Source: an uncultured Erwinia sp.
Lineage (GTDB): Bacteria; Pseudomonadota; Gammaproteobacteria; Enterobacterales; Enterobacteriaceae
Length of the DNA stretch: 64,000 nucleotides
Assembly (NCBI GenBank): GCA_946221915.1
Contig: CAMIKG010000011.1
Coordinates: 1 to 64,000 of the forward strand
Direction: 5' to 3'
A program made the translations under genes and the position numbers. Each line of letters opens with the position of its first letter. The stretch's first letter is position 1. Under the pieces are notes generated by a model. It ran no database searches, was not told the DNA's origin, and saw only the letters and a list, made by a program, of their open reading frames with translations. Shown here piece after piece: positions 1 through 8,906 of the stretch.

Positions 1-96
1 GGGTTAGGGAGGGTGAGCCACAGACACCGTACTGAGCAGTTTGCTCCCCCATCCCAGCCTTCCCCCGCTCGCGGGGGAAGGAGCCGTCAGTGCATG
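1..96. repeat. REP-like palindromic repeat pair
   Basis: Gene-free sequence at the window edge, downstream of mtnA. It holds a hairpin CCTTCCCCC-GCTC-GGGGGAAGG flanked by TTTGCTCCCCCATCCCAG, the reverse complement of the flank seen beside similar hairpins near 46.5 kb. The first bases (GGGTTAGGGAGGG) look like the far end of a second, oppositely oriented copy cut by the window edge. This fits a REP/BIME-type intergenic element. Confidence 0.7.
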
Positions 97-105
97 TTGG
101 TTAGA

Positions 106-1128
106 TTATTTCGGCTGGAAAAAACCTGCTGCCACCTGCGCAGGTGTCACCACGCCGGTATCCAGCACCCAGCCGCTGATCAGCGCAGCTGGCGTGACAT
201 CAAACGCCGGATTGTAGACGCTGGCATTTTCCGGCGCCCACTGCACCTCGCCAAAACTGCCTGCCACGCCGGTCACTTCACGTGCATCGCGCTGTTCAAT
301 TGGAATGGCTGCGCCGTTCGGGCAATGCCTGTCGAGCGTGGTGTGCGGCGCAGCGACATAGAACGGAATTCCGTGGTAGTGCGCCAGCACCGCCAGGCTG
401 TAGGTGCCGATTTTATTCGCCACATCGCCATTAGCAGCGATGCGATCCGCGCCAACCCAGATAGCATCGACTTTGCCCTGACCCATCAGGCTGGCGGCCA
501 TCGAGTCGCAAATCAGCTGATACGGCACGCCCAGCTCACCCAGCTCCCAGGCGGTAAGACGGCCACCCTGCAGCAGCGGGCGCGTCTCATCGACCCAGAC
601 ATTCGCCACTTTACCTTGCTGGTGGGCGCGGGCAATCACGCCCAGCGCAGTGCCGACACCTGCCGTCGCCAGACCGCCGGTGTTGCAGTGCGTCAGCAGA
701 CGGCTGCCAGGCGGCACCAGTTCACTGCCGGCAGCAGCGATGTTGTCGCACAGCGCTTTATCTTCCGCCACCAGACGCAGCGCTTCGTCGCCAAGTGCCG
801 CCACGAAGTTATCCTGCGCCAGCGCCTGTTTCATGCGGTCAAGGTTGTTCATCAGATTGACTGCGGTTGGACGCGCCGCACGAAGTATCTCCAGCGCGCT
901 GGCCAGTTCGGCTTTTGGCATGCCGTTTTCGGCCAGCAGCGCCAGCAACAGGCTGGCGGAAAGGCCAATCAGCGGCGCGCCGCGAACGCGCAGCGCCTTG
1001 ATATGCGCGACCAGGCTGTCGACGCTGGGGGTATCGCACCAGATTTTTTCCTGCGGCAGCGCCTGCTGGTCAAGGATGGAAAGCTGGTTGTCACGGACGC
1101 GTAAACTGGTGGTGCTGAATGTCTGCAT
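106..1128 (-). CDS. mtnA: S-methyl-5-thioribose-1-phosphate isomerase MtnA
   Basis: Isomerises methylthioribose-1-phosphate to methylthioribulose-1-phosphate in the cytoplasm, the second step of the methionine salvage pathway from methylthioadenosine. The family hallmarks are visible: RGAPLIG near residue 50, HCNTGGLATAGVGTALG with the likely catalytic Cys about residue 148, and WVGADRIAANGD with the catalytic Asp about residue 228. It is an eIF2B-like Rossmann-fold protein and its 340-residue length fits the family. I chose the internal ATG (protein MQTFSTTSLR) because Klebsiella MtnA starts there; an in-frame ATG five codons upstream lacks a Shine-Dalgarno. It is divergent from mtnK, which makes its substrate, so the two probably share a control region. 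Confidence 0.95.
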   Translation of the reverse strand: MQTFSTTSLRVRDNQLSILDQQALPQEKIWCDTPSVDSLVAHIKALRVRGAPLIGLSASLLLALLAENGMPKAELASALEILRAARPTAVNLMNNLDRMKQALAQDNFVAALGDEALRLVAEDKALCDNIAAAGSELVPPGSRLLTHCNTGGLATAGVGTALGVIARAHQQGKVANVWVDETRPLLQGGRLTAWELGELGVPYQLICDSMAASLMGQGKVDAIWVGADRIAANGDVANKIGTYSLAVLAHYHGIPFYVAAPHTTLDRHCPNGAAIPIEQRDAREVTGVAGSFGEVQWAPENASVYNPAFDVTPAALISGWVLDTGVVTPAQVAAGFFQPK

Positions 1129-1247
1129 GTGCTTTAAATCCATGTTGCGTTAATGCTGTATATTGTGCCAACATGCAATGCGGATGTATAGACGTCTGAA
1201 CGGCTTGTTCTTATAAAGTATACAAAGATTTGATGAGGATGAAGGCA

Positions 1248-2447
1248 ATGTCGCAATACCGTACGTTCACTGTCGCAGATGCTGTGGAGTATGCCCAAAA
1301 ATTTGGCGGACTGGACGATCCCGCTTCACTGGTGGACGCGCAGGAAGTGGGCGATGGTAACCTGAATCTGGTGTTTAAGATTTTCGACACCACAGGCAAA
1401 AGCCGGATTATCGTCAAACAGGCATTACCCTATGTGCGGGTGGTGGGGGAGTCCTGGCCGCTGACGCTGGATCGCGCGCGTCTGGAAGCGGAAACGCTGA
1501 AAGTGCACGGTGAGTTCTGCCCGCAGCATACCGTCAACGTACTGCATTACGACACCGATTTAGCGGTGATGGTGCTGGAAGATCTTTCCGATCACACCAT
1601 CTGGCGCGGCGAGCTGGTGCAGGGCAGCTATTTCCCGAAGGCGGCGTCGCAGGTCGGTGAATATCTGGCGCAAACGCTGTTTCATACCTCTGATTTCTTC
1701 CAGCATCCGCATGCGAAAAAAGCGGATGTGATCCGTTTCACCAACCCTGAGTTGTGTGAGATGACAGAAGATCTGTTCTTCAACGATCCTTATCAGGTGC
1801 ATGAGCGCAACGCGTATCCGGCGACGCTGGAAAGCTTTGTTGCAGAACTGCGTAATGACAATGAACTGAAGATCGCCGTAGCGGAGCTGAAGCACCGCTT
1901 CCTTTCCCATGCTCAGGCGCTGCTGCACGGTGATATTCACAGCGGTTCGATTTTTGTCACCCAGGACAGCCTGAAGGCGATTGATGCTGAGTTTGGTTTC
2001 TATGGCCCGATCGGCTTTGATGTCGGCACAGCGATTGGCAACCTGCTGATTAACTACTGCGCGCTGCCGGGTCTGCTGTCCGCGCGTGAAGCAGCGGATG
2101 GCCGCGAGCAGCGTCTGACCGATGTGCGTGAAGTGTGGCAGGCATTTGCCAGCCGTTTCCTTGAACTGGCGGCTGCGAAAACCCGCGATCAGGCGCTGGC
2201 GTGGCCGGGCTATGCAGAGGTATTTCTGCAGCAGGTGCTGCGTGACACCATTGGCTTCTGCGGAACCGAGCTGATTCGTCGTACCGTAGGGATTTCGCAG
2301 GTGGCGGACATCAAGAAAATTGCCAGCGAGCCGATGCGTGATGAGTGCCTGCGCCATGCCATCAGCCTGGGTCGCGCACTGATTCTGGCGGCGCCGCATA
2401 TTCAGGATATCGATGCGCTCATTGCGCGGGTGCGTCAGAACGGTTAA
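1248..2447 (+). CDS. mtnK: Methylthioribose kinase MtnK
   Basis: Phosphorylates 5-methylthioribose with ATP, the step before MtnA in methionine salvage; cytoplasmic. It belongs to the aminoglycoside-phosphotransferase-like kinase fold. The catalytic loop HGDIHSGSIF sits at about residues 227-236 and the metal-binding DAE at 246-248. At 399 residues it has the same length as the Klebsiella enzyme. The start protein MSQYRTF follows a GAGG/AAGG Shine-Dalgarno; codons upstream of it in the same frame (TTG, ATG, ATG) are possible but less likely. It is divergent from mtnA across roughly 120 bp. Enterobacteria without the rest of the cycle excrete methylthioribose, so this pair implies a working salvage route whose later genes lie outside the window. 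Confidence 0.95.
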   Translation: MSQYRTFTVADAVEYAQKFGGLDDPASLVDAQEVGDGNLNLVFKIFDTTGKSRIIVKQALPYVRVVGESWPLTLDRARLEAETLKVHGEFCPQHTVNVLHYDTDLAVMVLEDLSDHTIWRGELVQGSYFPKAASQVGEYLAQTLFHTSDFFQHPHAKKADVIRFTNPELCEMTEDLFFNDPYQVHERNAYPATLESFVAELRNDNELKIAVAELKHRFLSHAQALLHGDIHSGSIFVTQDSLKAIDAEFGFYGPIGFDVGTAIGNLLINYCALPGLLSAREAADGREQRLTDVREVWQAFASRFLELAAAKTRDQALAWPGYAEVFLQQVLRDTIGFCGTELIRRTVGISQVADIKKIASEPMRDECLRHAISLGRALILAAPHIQDIDALIARVRQNG

Positions 2448-2500
2448 AGCTGTGTGGCAGAGGCGGGGTGCAGCTATTGCCCCCTTGCCCGCTGACCGAA

Positions 2501-2569
2501 AAACTCAAAGCAGGGCGACCCTGACAGCAATATTCAAACTCAAAGCAGGGTGACTCTGACAGCAATATC
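2501..2569. repeat. Two 35-bp tandem repeats
   Basis: Two near-identical units with period 35 bp, each holding AAACTCAAAGCAGGG and CTGACAGCAATAT. A third, decayed unit (CTCAATAAGCAGGG) merges into the left arm of the large hairpin just downstream. Related units (AAACTCAAAGCAGAGTGA) precede the second copy of that hairpin near 8.95 kb, so repeat and hairpin travel together. Confidence 0.75.
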
Positions 2570-2581
2570 AATACTCAATAA

Positions 2582-2688
2582 GCAGGGAACACGGTCAGCG
2601 GAGGAAAGCGTCCCGCGCCATGGACGGCGCGGGCCGAGCGGCCATGGATGGCGAAAAGCGACTTTCCGGAGCTGACCGTGTTCCCTGC
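2582..2688. repeat. Long hairpin repeat, copy 1
   Basis: Intergenic element between the convergent mtnK and fadE. The outer arms GCAGGGAACACGGTCAGC and GCTGACCGTGTTCCCTGC are perfect 18-bp complements. Inside lies a symmetric GGA/GGA mismatch, a second stem GGAAAG/CTTTCC, and then a compact hairpin CCCGCGCC-ATGGAC-GGCGCGGG followed by a small GCCA-TGGA-TGGC hairpin. A second copy lies at 8992-9094 with an identical ~50-bp core and compensating arm changes. It could act as a bidirectional terminator, a structured RNA or a non-autonomous mobile repeat. Confidence 0.8.
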
Positions 2689-2693
2689 GCAGG

Positions 2694-2780
2694 CTCGATT
2701 CATCAGCCACCCGTGCTCGATCCATCAGCCACCCGGGTTCGATCTGTCACCACCCGGGCTCGGTCTGTCAGCAACCAGCC
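2694..2780. repeat. Array of four ~22-bp imperfect repeats
   Basis: Four head-to-tail units of 21-22 bp of the form CTCGATCCATCAGCCACCC followed by GGG or GTG, decaying toward the fadE stop codon. They lie immediately downstream of fadE and next to the hairpin element. No spacer/repeat alternation, so this is a short tandem array, not a CRISPR. Confidence 0.7.
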
Positions 2781-2781
2781 G

Positions 2782-5226
2782 TTACGCCGCTTCAATCTTG
2801 CGGGCAGGCTTTTCCTCCTTCACTGGCTGCGTTGCCAGCGCATCTGCCTCGAAATCATCGACATTAATACTGCGCAGACGACTGGCTTCAGCCCGCGTCA
2901 GAACATCCGCCTCCTGCTGATTAATCCAGCCCTGCTGCAGACCGCGCTGCGCCAGCTTATCCAGACGAGTAAACGACAGATGTTTATTCAGCTGCTTGCA
3001 CAGACGGTCGTGAATCACCTCTGCCGCCATCACATCCTGCAACGCTTCTTCCAGCTGGCCTGCCGGATTATTCTCGCCAGGCGTCAGATACTGGCCACGT
3101 CCCAGACGCGTGCGGGTCGCGGAAGGCACCTGCAGAATACGCGCCAGCTGATGATCCAGCCGATCCGATGGTGCACGGCAGTGACGGCCAAGCGGGAAGA
3201 CCACCACGCGCAACAGACCAGCCACCACACGATTAGGGAAGTTGCGCAGCAAATCGTCAATGGCGTTTTCCGCCTGATGCAGCGCATCCTGCACACCCCA
3301 GTGCAGCAGCGGCAAATCTGCTTCATGACGTCCTTCATCTTCATAGCGTTTCAGCGCCGCCGAAGCGAGATAGAGCTGGCTCAGCACATCGCCCAGCCGC
3401 GCAGAAATGCGCTCGCGACGTTTCAGGCTGCCGCCGAGAACCGCCATGGAGACATCAGACAACAGCGCGAGGTTGGCGCTGAGACGGTTCAGATGCTGAT
3501 AATAGCGACGGGTGGCATCGCGTGCAGGCGTCCTGCTGGTACGACCGGCGGTCAGACCCAGCCACAGACTGCGCATCTTATTGCTGCCGACATGGCCGAT
3601 ATGGCTGAACAGCGCCTTGTCGAAGGCATCGACGTCGTGATCCTGCGCCGCGGCCATCTCCTGCAGAACATACGGATGACAGCGAATCGCACCCTGACCA
3701 AAGATAATCATACTGCGCGTCAGGATGTTCGCCCCTTCCACGGTAATCGCGATTGGCGCGCCCTGGTAAGCACGCGCCAGGAAATTGCTGCTGCCGAGCA
3801 TAATGCCTTTACCACCGGCAATATCCATCGCATCGACAATCGCGCGCTGACCGCGGTGAGTACAGTGATACTTAACGATAGCCGACAGCACCGCCGGTTT
3901 TTCACCCTGCATGATGCCGTAGGTAATCAAAGATGCCGCAGCATCCATCACATAGGCGTTACCGGCAATGCGCGCCAGCGGCTCTTCAATCCCTTCCATC
4001 TTACCAATCGGCAACCTGAACTGGCGGCGAATATGGGCATAGGCGCCAATCGCCAGCGCAATACTTTTCAGGCTGCCGGTCGAGTTTGACGGCAGGGTAA
4101 TACCGCGCCCCACTGACAGGCACTCCACCAGCATGCGCCAGCCCTGACCAGCCATCTTCGGTCCGCCAATAATATAATCCAGCGGCACAAAGATATCCTG
4201 GCCGCGCGTCGGGCCGTTCTGGAACGGCACGTTAAGCGGGAAGTGGCGGCGGCCAATTTCCACGCCAGGAGTACTGGTGGGGATCAGCGCACAAGTGATG
4301 CCCAGTTCTTCTGTGTCGCCCAGCAAATGATCTGGGTCGGACAGCTTAAACGCCAGCCCGAGCACAGTGGCAATCGGCGCGAGAGTGATATAGCGTTTGT
4401 TCCACGTCAGGCGCATGCCCAGCACCTGCTGCCCCTGCCAGTCGCCCATACACACCACGCCGGTATCCGGAATCGCACCCGCATCGGAACCCGCTTCCGG
4501 GCTGGTCAGGGCAAAGCAGGGGATCTCCTGGCCGCGTGCCAGGCGTGGCAGGTAGTGGTCTTTCTGCTCATCAGTGCCGTAATGTTGCAGCAGCTCGCCA
4601 GGGCCGAGCGAGTTCGGCACGCCGACGGTAATCGCCAGAATGCCGGAGACGCCCGCCAGTTTCTGCAGCACTTTCGCCTGCGCATAGGCCGAAAACTCCA
4701 GGCCGCCATACTCTTTTTTGATAATCATGGCGAAGAAGCGGTGCTCTTTCAGGTGCGCCCACAGTTCCGGCGGCAGATCGGCGGCTTCATGAGTGATCTG
4801 AAAATCGTTAGCCATACGGCAGGCTTCTTCCACCGGACCATCAATAAACGCCTGCTCCGCTTCCGTCAGGCGCGGTTGCGGATAGTTATGCAGTTTCTGC
4901 CAGTCAGGGTTGCCGCGAAACAGATCGCCTTCCCACCACGTGGTACCGGCGTCAATCGCCTCTTTTTCCGTACGTGACATCGGCGGCATCACTTTCTGGA
5001 AAATCTGCAGCACCGGTCGGGAGAAGATGGCGCGTCGCAGCGGCAGCAAATTAAATGGCAGCAGAATAATCGCCAGCGGCAGCAGCAGCCAGGGCGTCCA
5101 CAGTGATACGGCCGCCATTGCGGCTGTCCATACCAGCAGCAGCACGCTGGCGAGCGTCAGATTGACGCGGTGATAAAACAGCGCGCCCACCAGCACAATC
5201 GTCGCGAGAATACTGAGAACCATCAT
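2782..5226 (-). CDS. fadE: Acyl-CoA dehydrogenase FadE
   Basis: Catalyses the first oxidation of fatty-acid beta-oxidation, acyl-CoA to trans-2-enoyl-CoA, with FAD. At 814 residues it matches E. coli FadE exactly, far longer than the usual ~400-residue acyl-CoA dehydrogenases because of a C-terminal extension. Two hydrophobic segments occupy about residues 1-60, typical of this membrane-associated form. The acyl-CoA dehydrogenase core follows, with CFALTSPEAGSDAG near residue 250. It is divergent from gmhA, as in E. coli, with a FadR-type operator in the gap, so it is probably repressed by FadR until long-chain acyl-CoA accumulates. Confidence 0.96.
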   Translation of the reverse strand: MMVLSILATIVLVGALFYHRVNLTLASVLLLVWTAAMAAVSLWTPWLLLPLAIILLPFNLLPLRRAIFSRPVLQIFQKVMPPMSRTEKEAIDAGTTWWEGDLFRGNPDWQKLHNYPQPRLTEAEQAFIDGPVEEACRMANDFQITHEAADLPPELWAHLKEHRFFAMIIKKEYGGLEFSAYAQAKVLQKLAGVSGILAITVGVPNSLGPGELLQHYGTDEQKDHYLPRLARGQEIPCFALTSPEAGSDAGAIPDTGVVCMGDWQGQQVLGMRLTWNKRYITLAPIATVLGLAFKLSDPDHLLGDTEELGITCALIPTSTPGVEIGRRHFPLNVPFQNGPTRGQDIFVPLDYIIGGPKMAGQGWRMLVECLSVGRGITLPSNSTGSLKSIALAIGAYAHIRRQFRLPIGKMEGIEEPLARIAGNAYVMDAAASLITYGIMQGEKPAVLSAIVKYHCTHRGQRAIVDAMDIAGGKGIMLGSSNFLARAYQGAPIAITVEGANILTRSMIIFGQGAIRCHPYVLQEMAAAQDHDVDAFDKALFSHIGHVGSNKMRSLWLGLTAGRTSRTPARDATRRYYQHLNRLSANLALLSDVSMAVLGGSLKRRERISARLGDVLSQLYLASAALKRYEDEGRHEADLPLLHWGVQDALHQAENAIDDLLRNFPNRVVAGLLRVVVFPLGRHCRAPSDRLDHQLARILQVPSATRTRLGRGQYLTPGENNPAGQLEEALQDVMAAEVIHDRLCKQLNKHLSFTRLDKLAQRGLQQGWINQQEADVLTRAEASRLRSINVDDFEADALATQPVKEEKPARKIEAA

Positions 5227-5248
5227 AATGAACCGCTCCGTAAGTTGT

Positions 5249-5265
5249 AAGAGGTCTGACCTGTT
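5249..5265. promoter_or_regulatory. Predicted FadR operator of fadE
   Basis: AAGAGGTCTGACCTGTT contains the FadR core GGTCNGACC exactly and lies 23 bp upstream of the fadE start codon. FadR is known to repress fadE in E. coli. The site call rests on the consensus match only. Confidence 0.75.
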
Positions 5266-5447
5266 GGGTGTAATACAGGTTTAGAGCAGATAAAGTTTGT
5301 TAGCAATGCGTTTACATTTAAATTACAACCTGGCTCACACTCCTGCCGCATCAAAAGTCAAAGCCGCCGCTTGTGCGGCAGAGCGCTTTTCGCCTTACAG
5401 TCATTCCGGTAAACTTGGGCAAATTTCTTTCCTCCAAGGACATACCT

Positions 5448-6026
5448 ATGTACCAGGATATTATTCGTTCCGAGCTGAATGAAGCCGCTGACACCCTGAA
5501 CAAATTCCTCAGTGATGATGCCAACATCCATGCAATTCAGCGTGCAGCCGTGCTGCTGGCGGACTCCTTCAAGGCCGGTGGTAAAGTGCTTTCCTGTGGC
5601 AATGGCGGTTCCCACTGTGACGCCATGCATTTCGCTGAAGAACTGACCGGCCGTTACCGAGAAAACCGCCCGGGTTATCCGGCGATTGCCATTTCTGATG
5701 TCAGCCATATCTCCTGCGTCAGCAACGACTTTGGCTACGACTATATCTTCTCGCGCTATATTGAAGCTGTTGGCCGCGCAGGCGACGTGCTGCTGGGCAT
5801 TTCCACTTCCGGCAACTCTGCTAACGTGATTAAAGCGATTGAGGCAGCACGCGCGCAGGGCATGAAAGTGATCACCCTGACCGGCAAAGATGGCGGCAAA
5901 ATGGATGGCGCGGCAGATGTGGAAATCCGTGTGCCGCACTTCGGTTTTGCCGATCGCATTCAGGAAATTCACATTAAAGTGATCCATATCCTGATCCTGT
6001 TAATTGAAAAAGAGATGGCAAAATAA
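5448..6026 (+). CDS. gmhA: Sedoheptulose-7-phosphate isomerase GmhA
   Basis: Converts sedoheptulose-7-phosphate to D-glycero-D-manno-heptose-7-phosphate, the first step toward the ADP-heptose of the LPS inner core; cytoplasmic tetramer. The SIS sugar-isomerase domain fills the protein: SCGNGGSHCDAMHFAEEL near residues 50-67 and LLGISTSGNSANVI near 115. Its length, 192 residues, equals E. coli GmhA (LpcA). The ATG follows AAGGA with good spacing; a longer upstream frame has no ribosome site. It sits between fadE (divergent) and yafJ (same strand, 57 bp on), the E. coli order. Confidence 0.96.
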   Translation: MYQDIIRSELNEAADTLNKFLSDDANIHAIQRAAVLLADSFKAGGKVLSCGNGGSHCDAMHFAEELTGRYRENRPGYPAIAISDVSHISCVSNDFGYDYIFSRYIEAVGRAGDVLLGISTSGNSANVIKAIEAARAQGMKVITLTGKDGGKMDGAADVEIRVPHFGFADRIQEIHIKVIHILILLIEKEMAK

Positions 6027-6032
6027 GCCGCA

Positions 6033-6056
6033 CCTTCCCTGCTAAGGCAGGGGAGG
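6033..6056. repeat. Small GC-rich hairpin (REP-like)
   Basis: CCTTCCCTGC-TAAG-GCAGGGGAGG in the gap between gmhA and yafJ. It resembles the CCTTCCCC-type hairpins found elsewhere in the window and has no T-run, so it looks more like a REP-family hairpin than a terminator. Confidence 0.5.
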
Positions 6057-6083
6057 AATACGTTGATTTCTGAGGTCACCACT

Positions 6084-6851
6084 ATGTGCGAACTGCTCGG
6101 GATGAGCGCGAACGTCCCAACGGACATCTGCTTTAGCTTTACCGGGCTGGTACAGCGTGGTGGCGGCACGGGGCCGCATAAGGATGGCTGGGGCATTACC
6201 TTTTACGAAGGGAAAGGCTGCCGCACATTTAAAGATCCGCAGCCGAGCTTTAATTCGCCGATTGCGCGCCTGGTGCAGGAGTACCCGATCAAATCTCACT
6301 CGGTGGTGGCGCATATTCGCCAGGCTAACCGCGGTGAAGTGTCGCTGGAGAATACCCACCCGTTTACCCGTGAGCTGTGGGGACGCAACTGGACCTATGC
6401 GCACAACGGGCAGCTCAAAGGTTATCGCCAGCTGGAAACCGGTCAGTTTCGTCCGGTAGGGGAAACCGACAGCGAGCAGGCTTTTTGCTGGCTGCTGCAT
6501 CAGCTGAGCAGCCGCTATCCGCGTACGCCGCGCAACTGGCCAGCGGTATTTCGCTATATTGCTGAGCTGGCGGCAGAACTGCGCGAGAAGGGCGTATTTA
6601 ATATGCTGTTGTCGGACGGGCGTTATCTGATGGCGTTCTGCTCCACCAACCTGTTCTGGATCACCCGCCGCGCGCCGTTTGGCACCGCCAAGCTGCTCGA
6701 TCAGGATGTGGAGATTGATTTTCAGAAGCAGACCACGCCAAACGACGTGGTCACGGTGATTGCCACTCAGCCACTGACGGGCAATGAAACCTGGAACAAG
6801 ATTGCCCCAGGCGACTGGGCGTTATTTTGTCTGGGTGAGCGCGAGAAATGA
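6084..6851 (+). CDS. yafJ: Class II glutamine amidotransferase YafJ
   Basis: An N-terminal-nucleophile amidotransferase-like protein. The sequence begins MCELLGMS, so removal of Met would expose Cys as the nucleophile that releases ammonia from glutamine. Other class II features are visible, including HIRQANRG near residue 75 and AHNGQLKGY near 110. Its 255 residues match E. coli YafJ, whose acceptor substrate is not established. No synthetase domain is fused to it. The start was set at the Cys-preceding ATG after GAGG, since a longer N-terminus would bury the nucleophile. Its 3' end overlaps the convergent yafK by 30 bp. Confidence 0.93.
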   Translation: MCELLGMSANVPTDICFSFTGLVQRGGGTGPHKDGWGITFYEGKGCRTFKDPQPSFNSPIARLVQEYPIKSHSVVAHIRQANRGEVSLENTHPFTRELWGRNWTYAHNGQLKGYRQLETGQFRPVGETDSEQAFCWLLHQLSSRYPRTPRNWPAVFRYIAELAAELREKGVFNMLLSDGRYLMAFCSTNLFWITRRAPFGTAKLLDQDVEIDFQKQTTPNDVVTVIATQPLTGNETWNKIAPGDWALFCLGEREK

Positions 6852-7562
6852 TCCGCTCTGCGCTGCCGGGGCGCTAAGCACCGGATTGCTGTTCAGCACA
6901 TACTGGCCGTTAGTGACACTGACGGTCGGTGGCTGGCGATGCTCGACAAACCACTGGTAACCCGGCTGCAGCTGCTTCCAGAAACTCGCGTAATACGAGT
7001 TGCGGTGACGCTGCATATTGCTCTCCGTCATGCGGAACGGATAGATATTCAGGTTAATTTCTGACTGACCATTACGCAGCGCTGCATTCACGTAAGTGTA
7101 AATATCATCGATACCCGCGTCGGTCATGGCGTAACAGCCAACAGAGACGCAAGCCCCATGAATCATTAAATACTTGCCGTCATAGCCCTGATGGCGATCG
7201 TATTCATTCGGAAAGCCGATATTAATCGCACGATAAAAATGGCTGTCCGGTTTCAGCTGACGTGGGTTAATGGTGTAAAAACCTTCCGGGCTTTTAAAAT
7301 CGCCCTGACGTTTTTTCGGCCCAAGGCCACCGGAGAAATTACAGATGCGATAGCTGTCCAGCAGACGAAACTCGTTGCCGATTTTGCCATACAGCTCAAG
7401 CGTACGTTCTTCTTTGAAGATCTGGATATAAACGGGTGTACCCAGCAATTGTTTCTTTAACTCTTTGCTTACCGGCGCCAGCGGCTGAACAGGTTCATTC
7501 ACACTGGCCAGACAAACGGCTGGCATAAAAATCATCGCAAACAACAGTGCGATTTTGGCCAT
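6822..7562 (-). CDS. dpaA: L,D-transpeptidase-fold murein endopeptidase DpaA (YafK)
   Basis: In E. coli this protein (YafK, also LdtF/DpaA) detaches Braun's lipoprotein from peptidoglycan rather than making crosslinks. The first ~20 residues form a signal peptide (MAKIALLFAMIFMPAVCLAS), which puts it in the periplasm. The YkuD catalytic motif is intact: SPEGFYTI near residue 91, IHGACVSVGCY with His135 and Cys143. The length of 246 residues is the same as E. coli. The start follows AAGGGAAG; an upstream in-frame ATG lacks a ribosome site. It is convergent with and overlaps yafJ. Confidence 0.94.
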   Translation of the reverse strand: MAKIALLFAMIFMPAVCLASVNEPVQPLAPVSKELKKQLLGTPVYIQIFKEERTLELYGKIGNEFRLLDSYRICNFSGGLGPKKRQGDFKSPEGFYTINPRQLKPDSHFYRAINIGFPNEYDRHQGYDGKYLMIHGACVSVGCYAMTDAGIDDIYTYVNAALRNGQSEINLNIYPFRMTESNMQRHRNSYYASFWKQLQPGYQWFVEHRQPPTVSVTNGQYVLNSNPVLSAPAAQSGSFLALTQTK

Positions 7563-7733
7563 TCTGCTTCCCTTGATATAGAGGGTGTTATTTTTTGACG
7601 TCGTCACCCGGCGATGAGGTTCCCGTCGTCTGCTTGCATTATCGGAAAATTCCGCTATCGCAGCAGAACATTAGCATTGTTGATTTTTTTATCAAGATGC
7701 CAGAGACGATTATTGCTGATCATTTTGTAATTT

Positions 7734-7753
7734 GACTGTATGCTTATCCAGTA
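7734..7753. promoter_or_regulatory. LexA (SOS) box of dinB
   Basis: GACTGTATGCTTATCCAGTA matches the LexA pattern TACTGT-N8-ACAGTA with CCAG in the right half, the same deviation seen in the E. coli dinB box. It ends 13 bp before the dinB start codon, where LexA would block transcription. Confidence 0.85.
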
Positions 7754-7766
7754 AAGCGGAGGGTCA

Positions 7767-8822
7767 ATGCGTAAAATCATTCATGTCGATATGGACTGCT
7801 TCTTTGCCGCCGTCGAAATGCGCGATGATCCCCGTTTACGCGATATTCCCATCGCGATTGGCGGTAGCCAGAAACAGCGCGGCGTGATTAGCACCGCCAA
7901 CTACCCGGCGCGCAAATATGGCGTGCGTAGCGCGATGTCCACCGCCATGGCGCTCAAGCTCTGTCCGCACCTGAAAGTGATCCCCGGGCGTTTTGATGCC
8001 TATAAGGCGGCATCGGCGCATATCCGCGAAATTTTCTCCCGTTATACCGCGCTGGTGGAGCCGCTGTCGCTGGATGAAGCCTATCTGGACGTCAGCGACA
8101 GCCCGCACTGCCATGGCTCCGCGACCTTAATGGCGCGTGAAATCCGCCAGTGTATTGCCGATGAACTGCAGCTGACGGCGTCCGCTGGCATCGCGCCGAT
8201 AAAATTTCTCGCCAAGATTGCCTCTGACCTCAATAAACCCAACGGCCAGTTTGTCATTACACCTGAGCAGATGCCGGATTTTCTGCTGACGCTGCCGCTG
8301 GTGAAAATCCCCGGCGTCGGCAAAGTCACCGGCAAAAAGCTGGAAGAGATGGGGCTGCTGACCTGCGCAGATGTGCAGAACAGCGATCTGGCGATGTTAT
8401 TAAAACGCTTTGGCAAGTTTGGCCGCGTGTTGTGGGAGCGCAGCAATGGCATCGACGACCGTGATGTGATTACCGAGCGCGAACGCAAATCCCTCGGCGT
8501 GGAGCGCACGCTGTCTGAAGATATCCATAGCTGGGAAGAGTGCCTGAAGATCCTCGACTGGCTGTATGAGGAGCTGGAGCGGCGCTTAACCGCGATCAAG
8601 CCGGACCGGCAGATTGCCCGCCAGGGAGTAAAACTCAAGTTTAATGATTTCCAGCTGACCACTCAGGAGCATGTCTGGCCGGTACTGAATAAAAACGATC
8701 TGATTGCGCTGGCGAAGAAAACCTGGGATGAACGGCGCGGCGAGCGCGGAGTGCGGCTGGTGGGATTGCATGTCAGCCTGCTGCATCCACAGCTGGAGCG
8801 GCAGCTGGTGCTGGGGTGGTAA
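7767..8822 (+). CDS. dinB: DNA polymerase IV DinB
   Basis: Y-family translesion polymerase that copies past damaged bases and is induced by the SOS response. Catalytic acidic residues are present: Asp8 in HVDMDCFFA, and Asp103-Glu104 in SLDEAYLD. The palm, fingers and thumb span about 1-235, with helix-hairpin-helix IPGVGKVTGKKLEEMG near 180, then the little finger and a C-terminal clamp-binding tail (QLVLGW). Length is 351 residues, as in E. coli. The start follows GGAGGG and an SOS box. No partner gene follows; the next 386 bp hold repeats only. Confidence 0.97.
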   Translation: MRKIIHVDMDCFFAAVEMRDDPRLRDIPIAIGGSQKQRGVISTANYPARKYGVRSAMSTAMALKLCPHLKVIPGRFDAYKAASAHIREIFSRYTALVEPLSLDEAYLDVSDSPHCHGSATLMAREIRQCIADELQLTASAGIAPIKFLAKIASDLNKPNGQFVITPEQMPDFLLTLPLVKIPGVGKVTGKKLEEMGLLTCADVQNSDLAMLLKRFGKFGRVLWERSNGIDDRDVITERERKSLGVERTLSEDIHSWEECLKILDWLYEELERRLTAIKPDRQIARQGVKLKFNDFQLTTQEHVWPVLNKNDLIALAKKTWDERRGERGVRLVGLHVSLLHPQLERQLVLGW

Positions 8823-8906
8823 GTCAGTGAGGAAAACATCCTGATTGCGGCCTGTTCACTTAAAAGCACGGAACCTGACAGGCATTCATTAACTTTGGGG
8901 ACAGCT

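Noticed and set aside
2694..2780. The 22-bp array considered as a CRISPR
   Set aside because: Units follow each other without spacers, are only 21-22 bp, and no cas gene is near.
2620..4089. A 489-codon plus-strand frame antisense to fadE
   Set aside because: It starts inside the hairpin repeat and its product is His/Arg/Gln-rich without domains; FadE on the other strand is certain.
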